Assembly (NCBI GenBank): GCA_021795235.1
Contig: JAJYPP010000008.1
Coordinates: 1-64,000, forward strand
Direction: 5' to 3'
Source: a bacterium
GTDB taxonomy: Bacteria > Chloroflexota > Dormibacteria > Aeolococcales > Bog-877
DNA: 64,000 nt
A program made the position numbers and the translations under genes. The notes under the pieces were generated by a model. It did not search any database, was not told the origin of the DNA, and worked only from the letters and a program-made list of their open reading frames with translations. Shown here one piece after another: positions 17,211 to 26,846 of this stretch (position 1 is the stretch's first letter; each line of letters starts with the position of its first letter).

Positions 17211-18250
17211 GCGGGGAGGCTGAGGGGGCGTCCCCTCCCGGTCAGTACGCCCGGGCCGGGGTGGACCGCACCCGTGCGGAGCGGGCCGTGCAGCGCGTGG
17301 CCGAGCTGGCCGCCACCACCCATCTGCCGCCCCTGATGGCGGGGATAGGGCCGTTCGCGGCGATTTGGCGCCTGCCCGACTCCCTGCCCCAGGGCAGCAC
17401 CCTGGTCTCGTCCACCGACTCGGTGGGCACCAAGACCAAGGTGGCGGTGGCCGTGGGCCGGCATCGGGGGATTGGCCAGGACATCGTCAATCACTGCGTC
17501 AACGACGTCCTGACCACCGGCGCCACCCCTTTGTTCTTCCTCGACTACTTCGCCACCGGACGCATCGACGGCGACGTCCTGGAGCAGATCGCCGACGGCA
17601 TGGCGGAGGCCTGCCGCCAGGCGGGGTGCTCCCTGGTGGGCGGGGAGACCGCGGAGATGCCCGGCGTGTACGGCATCGGAGACTACGACCTGGCGGGTTT
17701 CCTGGTCGGGACCACCACCGTGGACCGGCTCCTCGGGCCGCACCTGGTGGCACCGGGGGACGTGCTCCTGGGGGTTCCCTCCTCGGGATTGCACACCAAC
17801 GGCTACTCCCTGGTCCGCCACCTCCTGGCCGAGCGCGAGCTGGAGTACTCGGTCGTCCTTCCCGGGACCGACCGCCCGCTGGGGGAGCTGCTGTTGGCGC
17901 CCCACCGGTCCTACCTGGACACGGTCGTCCGCCTCCGGGAGCTGGGCGAGGTGCATGCCCTGGCCCACATCACCGGCGGAGGGATCGTGGAGAACCTGCC
18001 CCGGGTGCTGCCGGAGCAGCTGGCGGCGGTTATCGACCGCGCCAGCTGGCGGGTGCCGGCCCTGTTCCTGGCCCTGCAGGAGCTGGGGCGGATCTCGGAG
18101 CCGGAGATGTGGCGCACCTTCAACATGGGGATCGGGATGATCTGCGCGGTCCCTGAGGCCACGGCCGAGGCGGGAGTCGCCGACCTCGGTCTGATTCGCA
18201 TCGGTCAGGTGGTGGCGCGCTCTGGGCACGCCCGGGTGGTCTTGAGCTGA
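17207..18250 (+). CDS. purM: AIR synthase (phosphoribosylformylglycinamidine cyclo-ligase)
   Basis: The protein (347 residues from TTG 17207, whose TTGA overlaps the purF stop) closes the imidazole ring of FGAM. Motifs are STDSVGTKTKVA, LVGGETAEMPG and ITGGGIVENLPRVLP, the nucleotide-binding and active-site elements of the PurM/PurL superfamily. TTG is chosen because the frame upstream is only the shadow of purF and the N-terminal QYARAGVD element, where the family begins, is close by. Confidence 0.95.
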   Translation: MSGEAEGASPPGQYARAGVDRTRAERAVQRVAELAATTHLPPLMAGIGPFAAIWRLPDSLPQGSTLVSSTDSVGTKTKVAVAVGRHRGIGQDIVNHCVNDVLTTGATPLFFLDYFATGRIDGDVLEQIADGMAEACRQAGCSLVGGETAEMPGVYGIGDYDLAGFLVGTTTVDRLLGPHLVAPGDVLLGVPSSGLHTNGYSLVRHLLAERELEYSVVLPGTDRPLGELLLAPHRSYLDTVVRLRELGEVHALAHITGGGIVENLPRVLPEQLAAVIDRASWRVPALFLALQELGRISEPEMWRTFNMGIGMICAVPEATAEAGVADLGLIRIGQVVARSGHARVVLS

Positions 18251-18273
18251 GCCTGCCCAGGCAGCGTCAGGGG

Positions 18274-18882
18274 GTGGGGGTGCTGGTCTCCGGCCGCGGC
18301 AGCAACCTCAGGGCTCTGCTGGAGGCCGAGCGCCAGTCCGACTACCCGGCCCAGGTCGTGGCGGTGGCCACCAATCGGGCCGGATGCCCGGCCCTGGCGC
18401 TGGCTCGGGAGCGCCAGCTGGCCAGCCGCTCCTTCCCGATCTCGGAGTACGGCGGGAGCCTGGAGCGACGCGACCAGGAGATGGCGGCCTGGCTGCTCGG
18501 CCGGGGCGCGCGGCTGCTGGTTCTGGCGGGCTACGACCGGATTCTGACCGATCCACTGCTGTCCGCCTTCCCCCAGCGCATCCTCAACCTCCACAACAGC
18601 CTGCTGCCGGCGTTCGCGGGCACCATGCACGCCGTCGAGGAAGCGCTGGCGCACGGTGTCAAGATCACCGGCTGCACCGTCCATCTGGTCGCCCCCGAGC
18701 TGGTCGATGGCGGTCCCATCGTCCTGCAGGCGGCGGTGGAGGTGAGAGACGACGACACCTCAGCTTCGCTGCTGGAGCGGATCCATCAGCAGGAGTGGCG
18801 GATCCTCCCGGAGGCGGTCCGTCTGCTCAGCCTGGATCAGCTGCGGATGGATGGGCGCCGGGTTGTGAGAGTGGCTTCATGA
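18274..18882 (+). CDS. purN: Phosphoribosylglycinamide formyltransferase
   Basis: The 202-residue enzyme transfers formyl from 10-formyl-tetrahydrofolate to GAR. It begins VLVSGRGSNLRALL and carries the catalytic Asn-His-Asp set in NLHNSLLPAFAG and KITGCTVHLVAPELVDGGPI. The usual HPSLLP is HNSLLP here; the His itself is kept. GTG 18274 lies 24 bases after purM, the only gap of note in the operon. It overlaps purH by four bases. It makes purine synthesis at this step folate-dependent rather than formate/PurT-dependent. Confidence 0.94.
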   Translation: MGVLVSGRGSNLRALLEAERQSDYPAQVVAVATNRAGCPALALARERQLASRSFPISEYGGSLERRDQEMAAWLLGRGARLLVLAGYDRILTDPLLSAFPQRILNLHNSLLPAFAGTMHAVEEALAHGVKITGCTVHLVAPELVDGGPIVLQAAVEVRDDDTSASLLERIHQQEWRILPEAVRLLSLDQLRMDGRRVVRVAS

Positions 18883-20417
18883 GGCCCCAGCTGGCGCTGC
18901 TGGGGGTGTCCGACAAGCGCGGCCTGGTCGAGTTCGCCAGCGGCCTAGTCGGTCAGGGGGTGAGGCTGGTCGCCACCGGCGGCACCGAGAGAGTCCTTGT
19001 CCGGGCCGGCCTGGCGGTGACTCCGCTGACCGAGCTGACCGGGATGGCCGAGATGCTGGACGGCAGGGTCAAGACCCTCCATCCCGCCATCCACTCCGGG
19101 ATCCTGGCCCGCCGCGAAGATCCCGCTCACATGGCGACCCTGGCCGAGCGCGGCTTCTTTCCCATCGACATGGTGGTGGTCAACCTGTATCCATTCGCCG
19201 AAGCCGCGGCCAGCGGGGCCGGGCTGGAGGAGGTGGTGGAGGCGATCGACATCGGCGGCCCGACCCTGCTGCGGGCGGCCGCCAAGAACTGGCGCTCGGT
19301 GGCGGCCGTGAGCAGCCCCGACCAGTATTCGCGGGTACTGGCGGAGCTGGCCGGTGGCGATCTCGGCCCTGGTCTGCTCGCCGACCTGGCCACCCAAGTC
19401 TTCCGGATGACGGCCGCCTACGACGCCCTGATCGCTGAGCACCTGTCCGTGGAGCTGGGCGAGGACCGGGCCGCGGCACCAGCGCGGCTGGTCATCGCCG
19501 GCAACCTGCGCAGCCGGCTGCGCTACGGCGAGAACCCGCATCAGAGAGGGGCCCTATACACCTGTGGGCCCATGCCGCAGGGGTTGGCCGGGGCTGATCA
19601 GCTCCAGGGAGGCGAGCTCTCCTACACCAACTGGCTGGACGCGGACGCGGCCTGGCGCCTGGTCTCCCGCCTGCGGGGGCCGGCCGCGGTCGTGGTCAAG
19701 CACACCAACCCCTGTGGAGCCGCCGTCGCCTCCACTCAATCGGCGGCCTTTGAGCGGGCCTACAGCTGCGATCCCAGGTCCGCCTACGGCGGCATCGTGG
19801 GGCTGAACCAGGACCTCGATGAGGAGACCGCGGCCGCCATCTCCAAGCACTTCCTGGAGCTGGTGGTCGCTCCCGAGGTCACCGAGGAAGCGGCGGCGCG
19901 GCTGGCTGGTCGGGCCAAGCTCAGGGTCTTGCGGGTGGGCGATCCGCTCCGGCGCCGGACCGACCCGGAAGCGCGCTCGATCGACGGAGGGTTGCTGGTG
20001 CAGGATCGCGACCCGGGCGACGACGACCAGAGCCAGTTTCGAGTGGTCTCGAGGCGGCAGCCGACCCCCGAGGAGTGGGTGGAGTTGAACCTGGCCTGGC
20101 TCCTGGTCGGGGGGGTCAAGTCGAACGCGATCGTGCTCTGCCGGCAGGGGATGGCGGTGGGGATAGGGGCGGGCCAGATGTCACGGGTGGAGGCCATCCA
20201 GCTGGCGATAGCCAGGGCGGGGGAACGCGCCGCCGGCAGCTGCCTCGCCTCCGACGCCTTCTTCCCCATGGCCGACAACCTGGAGCTGGCTGCCAGCAGC
20301 GGGATCAGGGCCGCGATCCATCCCGGCGGTTCGATTCGCGACCAGGAGGTGGTGGAGGTGGCGGACCGGGAGGGGATGGCGCTGGTGGCGACGGGGATGA
20401 GGCACTTCCGGCACTGA
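18879..20417 (+). CDS. purH: Bifunctional AICAR transformylase / IMP cyclohydrolase
   Basis: PurH (512 residues) performs the last two steps to IMP. The N-terminal cyclohydrolase domain has GVSDKRGLVEFA, GTERVLVRAG and KTLHPAIHSGIL; the C-terminal transformylase domain has YGENPHQRGALY, KHTNPCGAA and FFPMADNLELA. The C-terminal GSIRDQEVVEVAD ... GMRHFRH is intact, so the protein is full length. ATG 18879 overlaps the purN stop. It closes the operon; no hairpin followed by a T-run is evident before the toxin-antitoxin pair. Confidence 0.96.
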   Translation: MRPQLALLGVSDKRGLVEFASGLVGQGVRLVATGGTERVLVRAGLAVTPLTELTGMAEMLDGRVKTLHPAIHSGILARREDPAHMATLAERGFFPIDMVVVNLYPFAEAAASGAGLEEVVEAIDIGGPTLLRAAAKNWRSVAAVSSPDQYSRVLAELAGGDLGPGLLADLATQVFRMTAAYDALIAEHLSVELGEDRAAAPARLVIAGNLRSRLRYGENPHQRGALYTCGPMPQGLAGADQLQGGELSYTNWLDADAAWRLVSRLRGPAAVVVKHTNPCGAAVASTQSAAFERAYSCDPRSAYGGIVGLNQDLDEETAAAISKHFLELVVAPEVTEEAAARLAGRAKLRVLRVGDPLRRRTDPEARSIDGGLLVQDRDPGDDDQSQFRVVSRRQPTPEEWVELNLAWLLVGGVKSNAIVLCRQGMAVGIGAGQMSRVEAIQLAIARAGERAAGSCLASDAFFPMADNLELAASSGIRAAIHPGGSIRDQEVVEVADREGMALVATGMRHFRH

Positions 20418-20461
20418 CAGCGGCGTGCCCGAGAGGCGGCTGGGTGCGGGCAACGTTGTGC

Positions 20462-20490
20462 TACCATGTAGACACTGTGAGTAACAGTGT
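20462..20490 (+). promoter_or_regulatory. vapB-like promoter with inverted repeat over the start codon
   Basis: TACCAT at 20462-20467 can serve as a -10 hexamer nine bases before GTG 20477, pointing to a leaderless or nearly leaderless transcript. The inverted repeat ACACTG (20472-20477) / CAGTGT (20485-20490) spans the start codon, as expected for autoregulation by a toxin-antitoxin complex. Confidence 0.45.
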
Positions 20491-20761
20491 TGGTCTGCGC
20501 GAATTGAGGCAGCAGGCCAGCGCGGTCCTCAGACGCGTTTCCCACGGCGAGGCGATCGACATCACGGACCATGGGCATCCGATTGCTCGGATCGTCCCCC
20601 TGCGTCCTGGGGTCATCGACCAACTTGTACTGGAGGGCCGGGCGACGCCAGCGGTCGGCGACCTGCTGGACCTGGCTGAGGAGATGGGCTTGCCGCGCCC
20701 CGCGCGCGGGCCTCTGCTCCCATCCGAGGCTCTGGCCGAGTTGCGCAGCGATGAGCGGTAG
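20477..20761 (+). CDS. Phd/YefM-type antitoxin
   Basis: The 94-residue protein begins VSNSVGLRELRQQASAVLRR and has ITDHGHPIARIVPL, the classic Phd/YefM DNA-binding fold. The C-terminal part should wrap the toxin. The GTG start is set by homology to the family N-terminus (xVGLRELRQ) and by the preceding promoter. It overlaps the PIN-domain toxin gene by 11 bases, a coupling typical of such pairs. Antitoxin of the VapB role, Phd fold. Confidence 0.9.
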   Translation: MSNSVGLRELRQQASAVLRRVSHGEAIDITDHGHPIARIVPLRPGVIDQLVLEGRATPAVGDLLDLAEEMGLPRPARGPLLPSEALAELRSDER

Positions 20762-21152
20762 GGTCGCCTATCTGGATACTTCGGCCTTTGTGAAGCTGAT
20801 CGTTGCCGAGCCCGAGTCCGAAGGTCTGGGCGCGGCCCTGCGACACTGGCCGAACCGAGCTTCGTCCACGTTGCTGAGGACCGAGGCGGTGCGGGCTCTG
20901 CGACGGTCTGGGAACGACGATCTCCTGGGCACAGCTCGCCGCCTCTTTGCGGCAATGCAGCTCATCCGCTTAGACGAGCCCCTGCTGGACCGGGCGGGTG
21001 ACCTTGGGCCGACGGAGTTGCGCTCCCTGGATGCGGTCCATCTGGCTGCGGCTCTGTCTATCGGCTCGGACATGGGCGCCCTGTTCACCTACGACAGCCG
21101 TCTGCGGGAGGCGGCCATCGCGCAAGGATTGGACGTCCTGTCCCCGAGCTGA
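20751..21152 (+). CDS. PIN-domain toxin (VapC-like ribonuclease)
   Basis: The product has 133 residues and the PIN acidic residues Asp9 (YLDTSAFVKL), Glu45 (LLRTEAVRAL), Asp94 (LRSLDAVHLAAAL) and Asp115 (TYDSRL), which bind Mg for RNA cleavage. The ATG at 20751 lies inside the antitoxin gene. When the antitoxin is degraded, the toxin would cut tRNA or rRNA and slow growth. All catalytic residues are present, so the pair is probably active. Confidence 0.9.
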   Translation: MSGRVAYLDTSAFVKLIVAEPESEGLGAALRHWPNRASSTLLRTEAVRALRRSGNDDLLGTARRLFAAMQLIRLDEPLLDRAGDLGPTELRSLDAVHLAAALSIGSDMGALFTYDSRLREAAIAQGLDVLSPS

Positions 21153-21241
21153 CCAACGCCGGGTCTCGATTCGATCGATATCTCGCTCCGGTCACCACCG
21201 ATCACGTAGCCCAACCGCTCCAGCTCCCCTGGTCCGGGCTA

Positions 21242-21270
21242 TTGACAAGTAGCCAGGTCCCAAGTAGTCT
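21242..21270 (+). promoter_or_regulatory. aceA sigma-70-type promoter
   Basis: A perfect TTGACA at 21242-21247, a 17-base spacer and TAGTCT at 21265-21270 predict a start near 21277, leaving a leader of about 140 bases before the aceA ATG. This is one of two perfect -35 boxes noticed in the window. The leader shows no obvious fold. Confidence 0.6.
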
Positions 21271-21416
21271 CACTCGATGGACGCCCGATAAGAGTTGGCG
21301 GAGAGGGATGCTCGGGCGTCCTGGGGTGGCTCGCTGAGTTCGTGGCCATTCGGGTGTTTCCGTGGCCGACCCTCTGACCGGCTCCTCGGGTACTCGGAAG
21401 GTCAGGGAGTGCATTG

Positions 21417-22733
21417 ATGGCTGCGGCACCTCAGGACGGCAGGAACCACCGGATAACCTCACAGGCGGCGCTTGACCAGGAGTGGCAGGAACCGCGCTGG
21501 AGCGGCGTGGAGCGCTCCTACAGCGCCGAGGACGTAATTCGACTGCGGGGCTCGTTCCCCATAGAGCACACCCTGGCGCGCCGGGGCGCCCGTACCCTCT
21601 GGTCTCAGCTCAACTCCCGGCCCTACCTGCCCGCCCTGGGCGCCCTGACCGGCCAGCAGGCGGTGCAGATGGTCCGGGCCGGGTTGGAGGCGATCTACCT
21701 CTCCGGCTGGCAGGTGGCGGCCGACGCCAACCTCGACGGGGAGACCTATCCGGACCAGAGCCTCTACCCGGCCAACAGCGCGCCCGCGCTGGCGCGGCGG
21801 CTCAACAAGGCCATGCTGCGGGCCGACCAGATCGCCTGGGCGGAGGGACATCACGACCGGGAGTGGGTGGTGCCCATCGTGGCAGATGCCGAGGCCGGTT
21901 TCGGCGGCCCGCTGCATGCCTTCCAACTGATGCGCCAGATGATCGAGGCCGGGGTGGCAGGGGTGCACTTTGAAGACCAGCTGGCATCGGAGAAGAAGTG
22001 CGGACACCTGGGCGGCAAGGTGCTGGTGCCGACCAGCCAGTTCATGCGCACCCTGGCCGCGGCCAGGCTGGCGGCGGATGTGGAAGGGGTGCCCACGGTG
22101 CTGGTGGCGCGCACCGATGCGCTCAGCGCCACCCTGCTCACCAGTGACATCGACCCCGGCGACCGGGAATTCCTGACCGGGGAGCGGACCTCCGAAGGCT
22201 ACTTCCGGATCCGGCCGGGGATCGAGCCGGTGATCAAGCGATCCCTGGAGTACGCCAGGATCGCGGACGCGCTCTGGTTCGAGACCTCAACCCCCAACCT
22301 CGAGGAGGCGGCCGCCTTCGCCACCGCCATCCACCGGCGGTTCCCCGGCAAGCTGCTGGCCTACAACTGCTCGCCGTCATTCAACTGGAAGCGCCAGCTC
22401 TCAGACGCGGAGGTGTCTCAGTTCCAAGTCCGGTTGGGAGAGCTGGGCTACCGCTTCCAGTTCGTCACCCTGGCCGGTTTCCACGTTGCCAACGCCTCCA
22501 TGTTCGAGCTCGCCAAGGGCTACCAGCAGGAGGGCATGACCGCCTACGTGCACCTCCAGCAGCGGGAGTTCCAACTGGAGCAGCAGGGCTACACCTCGAC
22601 TCGGCACCAGGCCGAGGTTGGGGCCGGCTACTTCGATCAGGTCCTGGAGACCGTGACCGGAGGGATGTCGGAGACCATGGCGCTCAAGGGCTCGACCGAG
22701 GAGGCGCAGTTCGAACCGACTCCGTCAAGATGA
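21417..22733 (+). CDS. aceA: Isocitrate lyase
   Basis: The 438-residue enzyme splits isocitrate into succinate and glyoxylate, the first glyoxylate-shunt step. The signature KKCGHLGGK contains the catalytic Cys, and [24 protein letters not shown] and [10 protein letters not shown] follow as in bacterial isocitrate lyases. An AGGGAG site seven bases upstream selects ATG 21417 over the TTG three bases earlier. The gene overlaps aceB by four bases, so both shunt enzymes are made from one transcript, allowing growth on acetate or fatty acids. Confidence 0.97.
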   Translation: MAAAPQDGRNHRITSQAALDQEWQEPRWSGVERSYSAEDVIRLRGSFPIEHTLARRGARTLWSQLNSRPYLPALGALTGQQAVQMVRAGLEAIYLSGWQVAADANLDGETYPDQSLYPANSAPALARRLNKAMLRADQIAWAEGHHDREWVVPIVADAEAGFGGPLHAFQLMRQMIEAGVAGVHFEDQLASEKKCGHLGGKVLVPTSQFMRTLAAARLAADVEGVPTVLVARTDALSATLLTSDIDPGDREFLTGERTSEGYFRIRPGIEPVIKRSLEYARIADALWFETSTPNLEEAAAFATAIHRRFPGKLLAYNCSPSFNWKRQLSDAEVSQFQVRLGELGYRFQFVTLAGFHVANASMFELAKGYQQEGMTAYVHLQQREFQLEQQGYTSTRHQAEVGAGYFDQVLETVTGGMSETMALKGSTEEAQFEPTPSR

Positions 22734-24274
22734 GCTCTGAGCCGCCAGCCGGTCTCTCGGTCCTGGGTGACCTGGGAGCCGTTCAGGACCGGGTGCTGAC
22801 CCCGGCCGCGCTGGACTTCCTGGAGCAGTTGGAACGCCGGCTGCGCGCTCCCCGGCTCTTGATCTTGGCGGCGCGCTCAGAGCGCCAGCTCGACTTCGAC
22901 CAGGGCCGGCTGCCCGACTTCGCCGCCGAGTCGGAGGCGCTGCGCGCCGACTCGGGCTGGCGGGTTGCTCCCGCTCCCGCCGACCTCAGGGATCGCAGGG
23001 TGGAGATCACCGGGCCGGTGGACCGCAAGATGGTGATCAACGCCCTCAACTCCGGTGCTCAGACCTACATGGCGGATTTCGAGGACTCCAACTCGCCGAC
23101 CTGGAGCAACTGCGTCGAAGGTCAGGCCAACCTGATGGACGCCGTGCGCCGCACCATCAGCCTCGACCGTGACGGCAAGGAGTACCGGCTGGGCCCAGAC
23201 CCCGCGACTCTGCTGATGCGTCCGCGCGGCTGGCACCTGGAAGAGCGGCACGTGCTGGTGGACGGCCGCCCCATGTCCGCCAGCCTCTTCGACTTCGGTC
23301 TCTTCGTGTTCCACAACGCCCGCCGCCTGCTGGAGTCCGGGAGCGGCCCCTACCTGTACCTCCCCAAGCTCGAGGGCAGGTTGGAGGCTCGGCTTTGGGG
23401 GCAGGCCTGCCGGCTGGCGGAGGAGGAGCTGGAGCTGGCCCCGGCCACGATCCGGACCACCGTCCTGATCGAGAACATCCTGGCCGCCTTTGAGATGGAC
23501 GAGATCCTCTTCGAGATGAGGGATCGCTGCGTGGGACTCAACGCCGGCCGCTGGGACTATCTGTTCTCGGTTATCCGCAAATTCCGCTCCCGGCCCGACT
23601 TCGTGCTGCCCGACCGGACGGCGGTCACCATGACGGTGCCCTTCATGCGCGCGTACACCGATCTGCTGGTGCGCGTCTGCCACCGGCGAGGCGCCCACGC
23701 GATCGGGGGGATGGCCGCATTCGTGCCCACCCGCAGTGACCCCGAGGGCACCCGGGTCGCCCTGGAGCGGGTCGCCGAAGACAAGGTCCGAGAGGCGGGC
23801 CAGGGTTTCGACGGCACCTGGGTCGCTCATCCGGACCTGGTGCCCACCGCCCTGGCCGTGTTCCAGAAGACGCTGGGCGACCGGCCCAACCAGCTGGAAC
23901 GAACGCGCGCCGAGCTCCGGGTCGGTCGTGAGCAGCTCCTGGATGTGGCCGCAACCCCCGGAGAGGTGACCAGCCAGGGCGTGGATACCAACGTCTCCGT
24001 GGCGGTGCGCTACCTGGACTCCTGGCTGCGCGGCCAGGGGGCGGTCGCCATCGACAACCTCATGGAGGACGCTGCCACCGCCGAGATCTGCAGATCCCAG
24101 ATCTGGCAGTGGCGCAGGCACCATCGAGTCGAGGAGCGCGTGGTGCAAGCGGCGCTGGCGCGGTTCCAGGAGGATGTCTCCGTGGGGCCCGCGCTGGAGC
24201 TCTTCTCCGAGGTTGCCATGGGCAGCGACTACGCCGAGTTCCTGACCATCCCGGGGTGCGCCCGGCTCGGCTAA
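22730..24274 (+). CDS. aceB: Malate synthase A
   Basis: The protein (514 residues) condenses glyoxylate and acetyl-CoA into malate. Characteristic segments are [64 protein letters not shown] and [15 protein letters not shown], with the C-terminal [14 protein letters not shown] containing the usual catalytic Asp region. It belongs to the short type A form, not the ~720-residue type G. ATG 22730 overlaps the aceA stop. Confidence 0.97.
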   Translation: MSSEPPAGLSVLGDLGAVQDRVLTPAALDFLEQLERRLRAPRLLILAARSERQLDFDQGRLPDFAAESEALRADSGWRVAPAPADLRDRRVEITGPVDRKMVINALNSGAQTYMADFEDSNSPTWSNCVEGQANLMDAVRRTISLDRDGKEYRLGPDPATLLMRPRGWHLEERHVLVDGRPMSASLFDFGLFVFHNARRLLESGSGPYLYLPKLEGRLEARLWGQACRLAEEELELAPATIRTTVLIENILAAFEMDEILFEMRDRCVGLNAGRWDYLFSVIRKFRSRPDFVLPDRTAVTMTVPFMRAYTDLLVRVCHRRGAHAIGGMAAFVPTRSDPEGTRVALERVAEDKVREAGQGFDGTWVAHPDLVPTALAVFQKTLGDRPNQLERTRAELRVGREQLLDVAATPGEVTSQGVDTNVSVAVRYLDSWLRGQGAVAIDNLMEDAATAEICRSQIWQWRRHHRVEERVVQAALARFQEDVSVGPALELFSEVAMGSDYAEFLTIPGCARLG

Positions 24275-24474
24275 CCAAGCCCCTCGCTCAGGAGGGCGTG
24301 GCCGCGGCACCCATGCGGAGCTCGGGTGGACGGTTCGGCGGTCCTCGCGATGGCGTGGCGGTCGCCTGACGAAATCCGCACCGCTACTGATCGGCGACTC
24401 ACATTCCAGTCACGCCCCGCAACGACCCCGCTGCCAAGGGCCTCAAACCGCTTGGTCGGTGGTGCAATCCCGGC

Positions 24475-26649
24475 ATGCGAGGAAGCTTCTCCGGATTCTT
24501 GGCCGTCGGCCTGCTCATCACCGGAGGAGCGCTGGTAGGGGTGGTCCAGGGCGCACCGACCGTCCAGGCCGCCAGCGCCGGCAGCGCCTACCGCCCGGTC
24601 ACCCCGCTCCGCCTTCTGGACACCAGGACCCAGGGTGGGGCCCTGACAGCGGGCGCGAACCGCAACCTCCAGGTGGCCGACACGACCCGGGTCCCCGCCA
24701 GCGCCACCGCGGTCGTGGTCAACGTCACCGCCACCGACACCAGCTCGGCCGGATACCTGACCGTGTATCCGACCGGGCTCCCCGTCCCCTTGGCCTCCAA
24801 CCTCAACTGGGAGCGAGGCCAGACCGTCGCCAACCTGGCGGTGGTCCCGGTCGGCAGCGGCTACTCGATCACGATCCACAACGCCGCCGGCAGCGCTGAG
24901 GTGCTGGTGGACCTGCAGGGATACTTCGCGCCCGTGGCTTCCGGGCTTGGCTACTATGTCCCTCTCACCCCCGCCCGAATCGCGGACACTCGCCCTCAAA
25001 GCGGGGAGCCCGATGCCGGCAGGACTCTGGCATCGAACAGCTCACTCGGAATCCAGGTCGCCGGCATGGGCGGCGTCCCCGCCGCGGGGGCGACCGCCGC
25101 CGTGCTCAACGTCACCGCCACCGACACCTCCGGGGCCGGTTTCCTGTCGGTCTATCCCGCCGGCCTGGCGTGGCCCGGGACGTCGAGCCTGAACTGGGCC
25201 GCCGGCGGGACGGTCGCGGACCGGGTCATCGTGCCCCTGGGAGCCGGCGGCAAGATCGCGGTCTACACCAACAGCGGCCCAGCCCAGGTGGTCGTCGACG
25301 TGACCGGCTACTTCACCGGGTCAGCCACGGCTGCGGGCGCGAGTCTCTTCTACCCAGTCGCTCCCCGGCGGATGCTGGACACCAGAGCTGACGGGGGGAC
25401 GCTGAGAGCGGGGCAGCCGCTGGTGGAACAGCTGGGAGGCGTGGGGTCAATCGCCAACCAGGCGAGTGCCGTGGTGGCCAACCTGACCGCCACGGGGACC
25501 AGCGCCGCCAGCTTCCTGTCGGCTGGTCCGGTCACCTCAGCACCCACCACCTCGGACCTCAACTGGTCGGCCGGAGCCACCACCGCCAATCTTGACATCG
25601 CCACCCTGGGCCGGACTGGGGACCTGGCCCTCTACAACTCCTCCGGAACCGCCGACGTCATTCTCGACGTGTCCGGGTACTTCGTTCCCACCGGCACCAC
25701 CTCGGCCGCCCCCGCCGTCTGCAGCGGGATGAGCGTGGCTGTGACCAACGCTCCCACCCTGGGCGGGCGGATCGACGTCAGCGCCGGAGCCAGCTGTCCC
25801 AGCGGGGTCACCCCTGGGTACACCTTCTGGTACCAGGCGCCGGGCTCGTCCAGCTGGCAGGTGGGCTCGGCGTTGGTCGGCACCCCTTCATCCGGCTACT
25901 CCGGCAGCACCCTCTCGGTGGGAACCTATCGGGTCCGGGTGTGGGCCAGCTCCCAAGGAGGGACGTTCCAGGGTCTGGTGGCCGCAGCCAGCGCGACCCT
26001 GACCGCCAACCCCTCGACCAACCTGCCTGACAGTTTCGCCAGCACCTGTTACAACCAGGGCTACGCGTCCGGCGCGTGTGTCGGGGCCGCGCTGGCTGCG
26101 ATCGGTGCCGCCCAGGTGGTCGAGGGCGTCCCGGCCCTCAAGCTGCCCTCCAACTTCGCCAGCCTGAGCCAGCCGATCCAGGAGTTCGTGTTGGCGGATG
26201 CCGAGCGGATCAGCCGCGGCCTCCCAGCCATCGCCGGTCTCACCGGGGCCGCCAACAGCAACGCCGCGCAGGGAGCCTCCCAAAGCGCGGACCCCTCCGG
26301 TTTGGGGGTTCCCGGGGCGATCGCCTTCGCCAGCATCTGGGCGGAGGACTACGGCGCCGCCGCAGCGGCGTTCGACTGGATGTACAACGACGGACCCGGG
26401 TCGAACAACGTGGACTGCACCACGGCCACCGCCCCGGGGTGCTGGGGACACCGCGACAACATCCTGCTGAACACCGCCTCCGGCGCCTGGGCTCCGCCCG
26501 GCGGGTACACCTGGGTGGGGGGAGCGGCCTGCGTCCCCGTCAGCGGCGTGAGCTACTTCAACTCCTGCACCATGGAATGGGTTCTGGTGCCGACCGGATC
26601 GGTCGCCTACCAGTACACCTGGGCCGAGGCCGTGGCGGCCGGGGCGTAA
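24475..26649 (+). CDS. Secreted three-repeat protein with CAP-like C-terminal domain
   Basis: The 724-residue product has a signal peptide (about residues 1-33, cleavage near VQAAS). Three repeats of about 120 residues each begin with a YxPVxPxRxxDTR element (near 39, 160 and 292) and end with a VxxDVxGYF element (near 145, 274 and 397). A Cys-bounded beta segment follows (416-510). The last 200 residues contain EFVLADAERISRGLPAI and GCWGHRDNIL, reminiscent of the CAP/SCP superfamily, with paired cysteines. The repeats occur in surface proteins of soil Actinomycetota and relatives; their function is unknown to me. Adhesion or cell-wall binding with an enzymatic or lipid-binding tail is a guess. 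Confidence 0.75.
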   Translation: MRGSFSGFLAVGLLITGGALVGVVQGAPTVQAASAGSAYRPVTPLRLLDTRTQGGALTAGANRNLQVADTTRVPASATAVVVNVTATDTSSAGYLTVYPTGLPVPLASNLNWERGQTVANLAVVPVGSGYSITIHNAAGSAEVLVDLQGYFAPVASGLGYYVPLTPARIADTRPQSGEPDAGRTLASNSSLGIQVAGMGGVPAAGATAAVLNVTATDTSGAGFLSVYPAGLAWPGTSSLNWAAGGTVADRVIVPLGAGGKIAVYTNSGPAQVVVDVTGYFTGSATAAGASLFYPVAPRRMLDTRADGGTLRAGQPLVEQLGGVGSIANQASAVVANLTATGTSAASFLSAGPVTSAPTTSDLNWSAGATTANLDIATLGRTGDLALYNSSGTADVILDVSGYFVPTGTTSAAPAVCSGMSVAVTNAPTLGGRIDVSAGASCPSGVTPGYTFWYQAPGSSSWQVGSALVGTPSSGYSGSTLSVGTYRVRVWASSQGGTFQGLVAAASATLTANPSTNLPDSFASTCYNQGYASGACVGAALAAIGAAQVVEGVPALKLPSNFASLSQPIQEFVLADAERISRGLPAIAGLTGAANSNAAQGASQSADPSGLGVPGAIAFASIWAEDYGAAAAAFDWMYNDGPGSNNVDCTTATAPGCWGHRDNILLNTASGAWAPPGGYTWVGGAACVPVSGVSYFNSCTMEWVLVPTGSVAYQYTWAEAVAAGA

Positions 26650-26652
26650 GGC

Positions 26653-26671
26653 CGGGTCCTCGCGAGGCCCG
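26653..26671 (+). terminator. Possible hairpin between convergent genes
   Basis: CGGG, a bulged T, CCTCG and the complementary CGAGG/CCCG form a short stem just after the secreted-protein stop. There is no T-run, so factor-independent termination is uncertain. Confidence 0.3.
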
Positions 26672-26846
26672 AGCTCCCAGCGGCGACCAGGCGTCGAGTT
26701 GTCCCGAACAGCACGGCCAACCCAAGCGGGCGGAGCCGGAGAGCGCGCCGAGCGGTCGCTGCTACTCTCGCCCGCGGGCTGGTCGGACCGGGGCGCGACT
26801 CCCCCATCTGGCGCTCCATGAGATCCGGCCCGGCTCCGCGCTCCTC

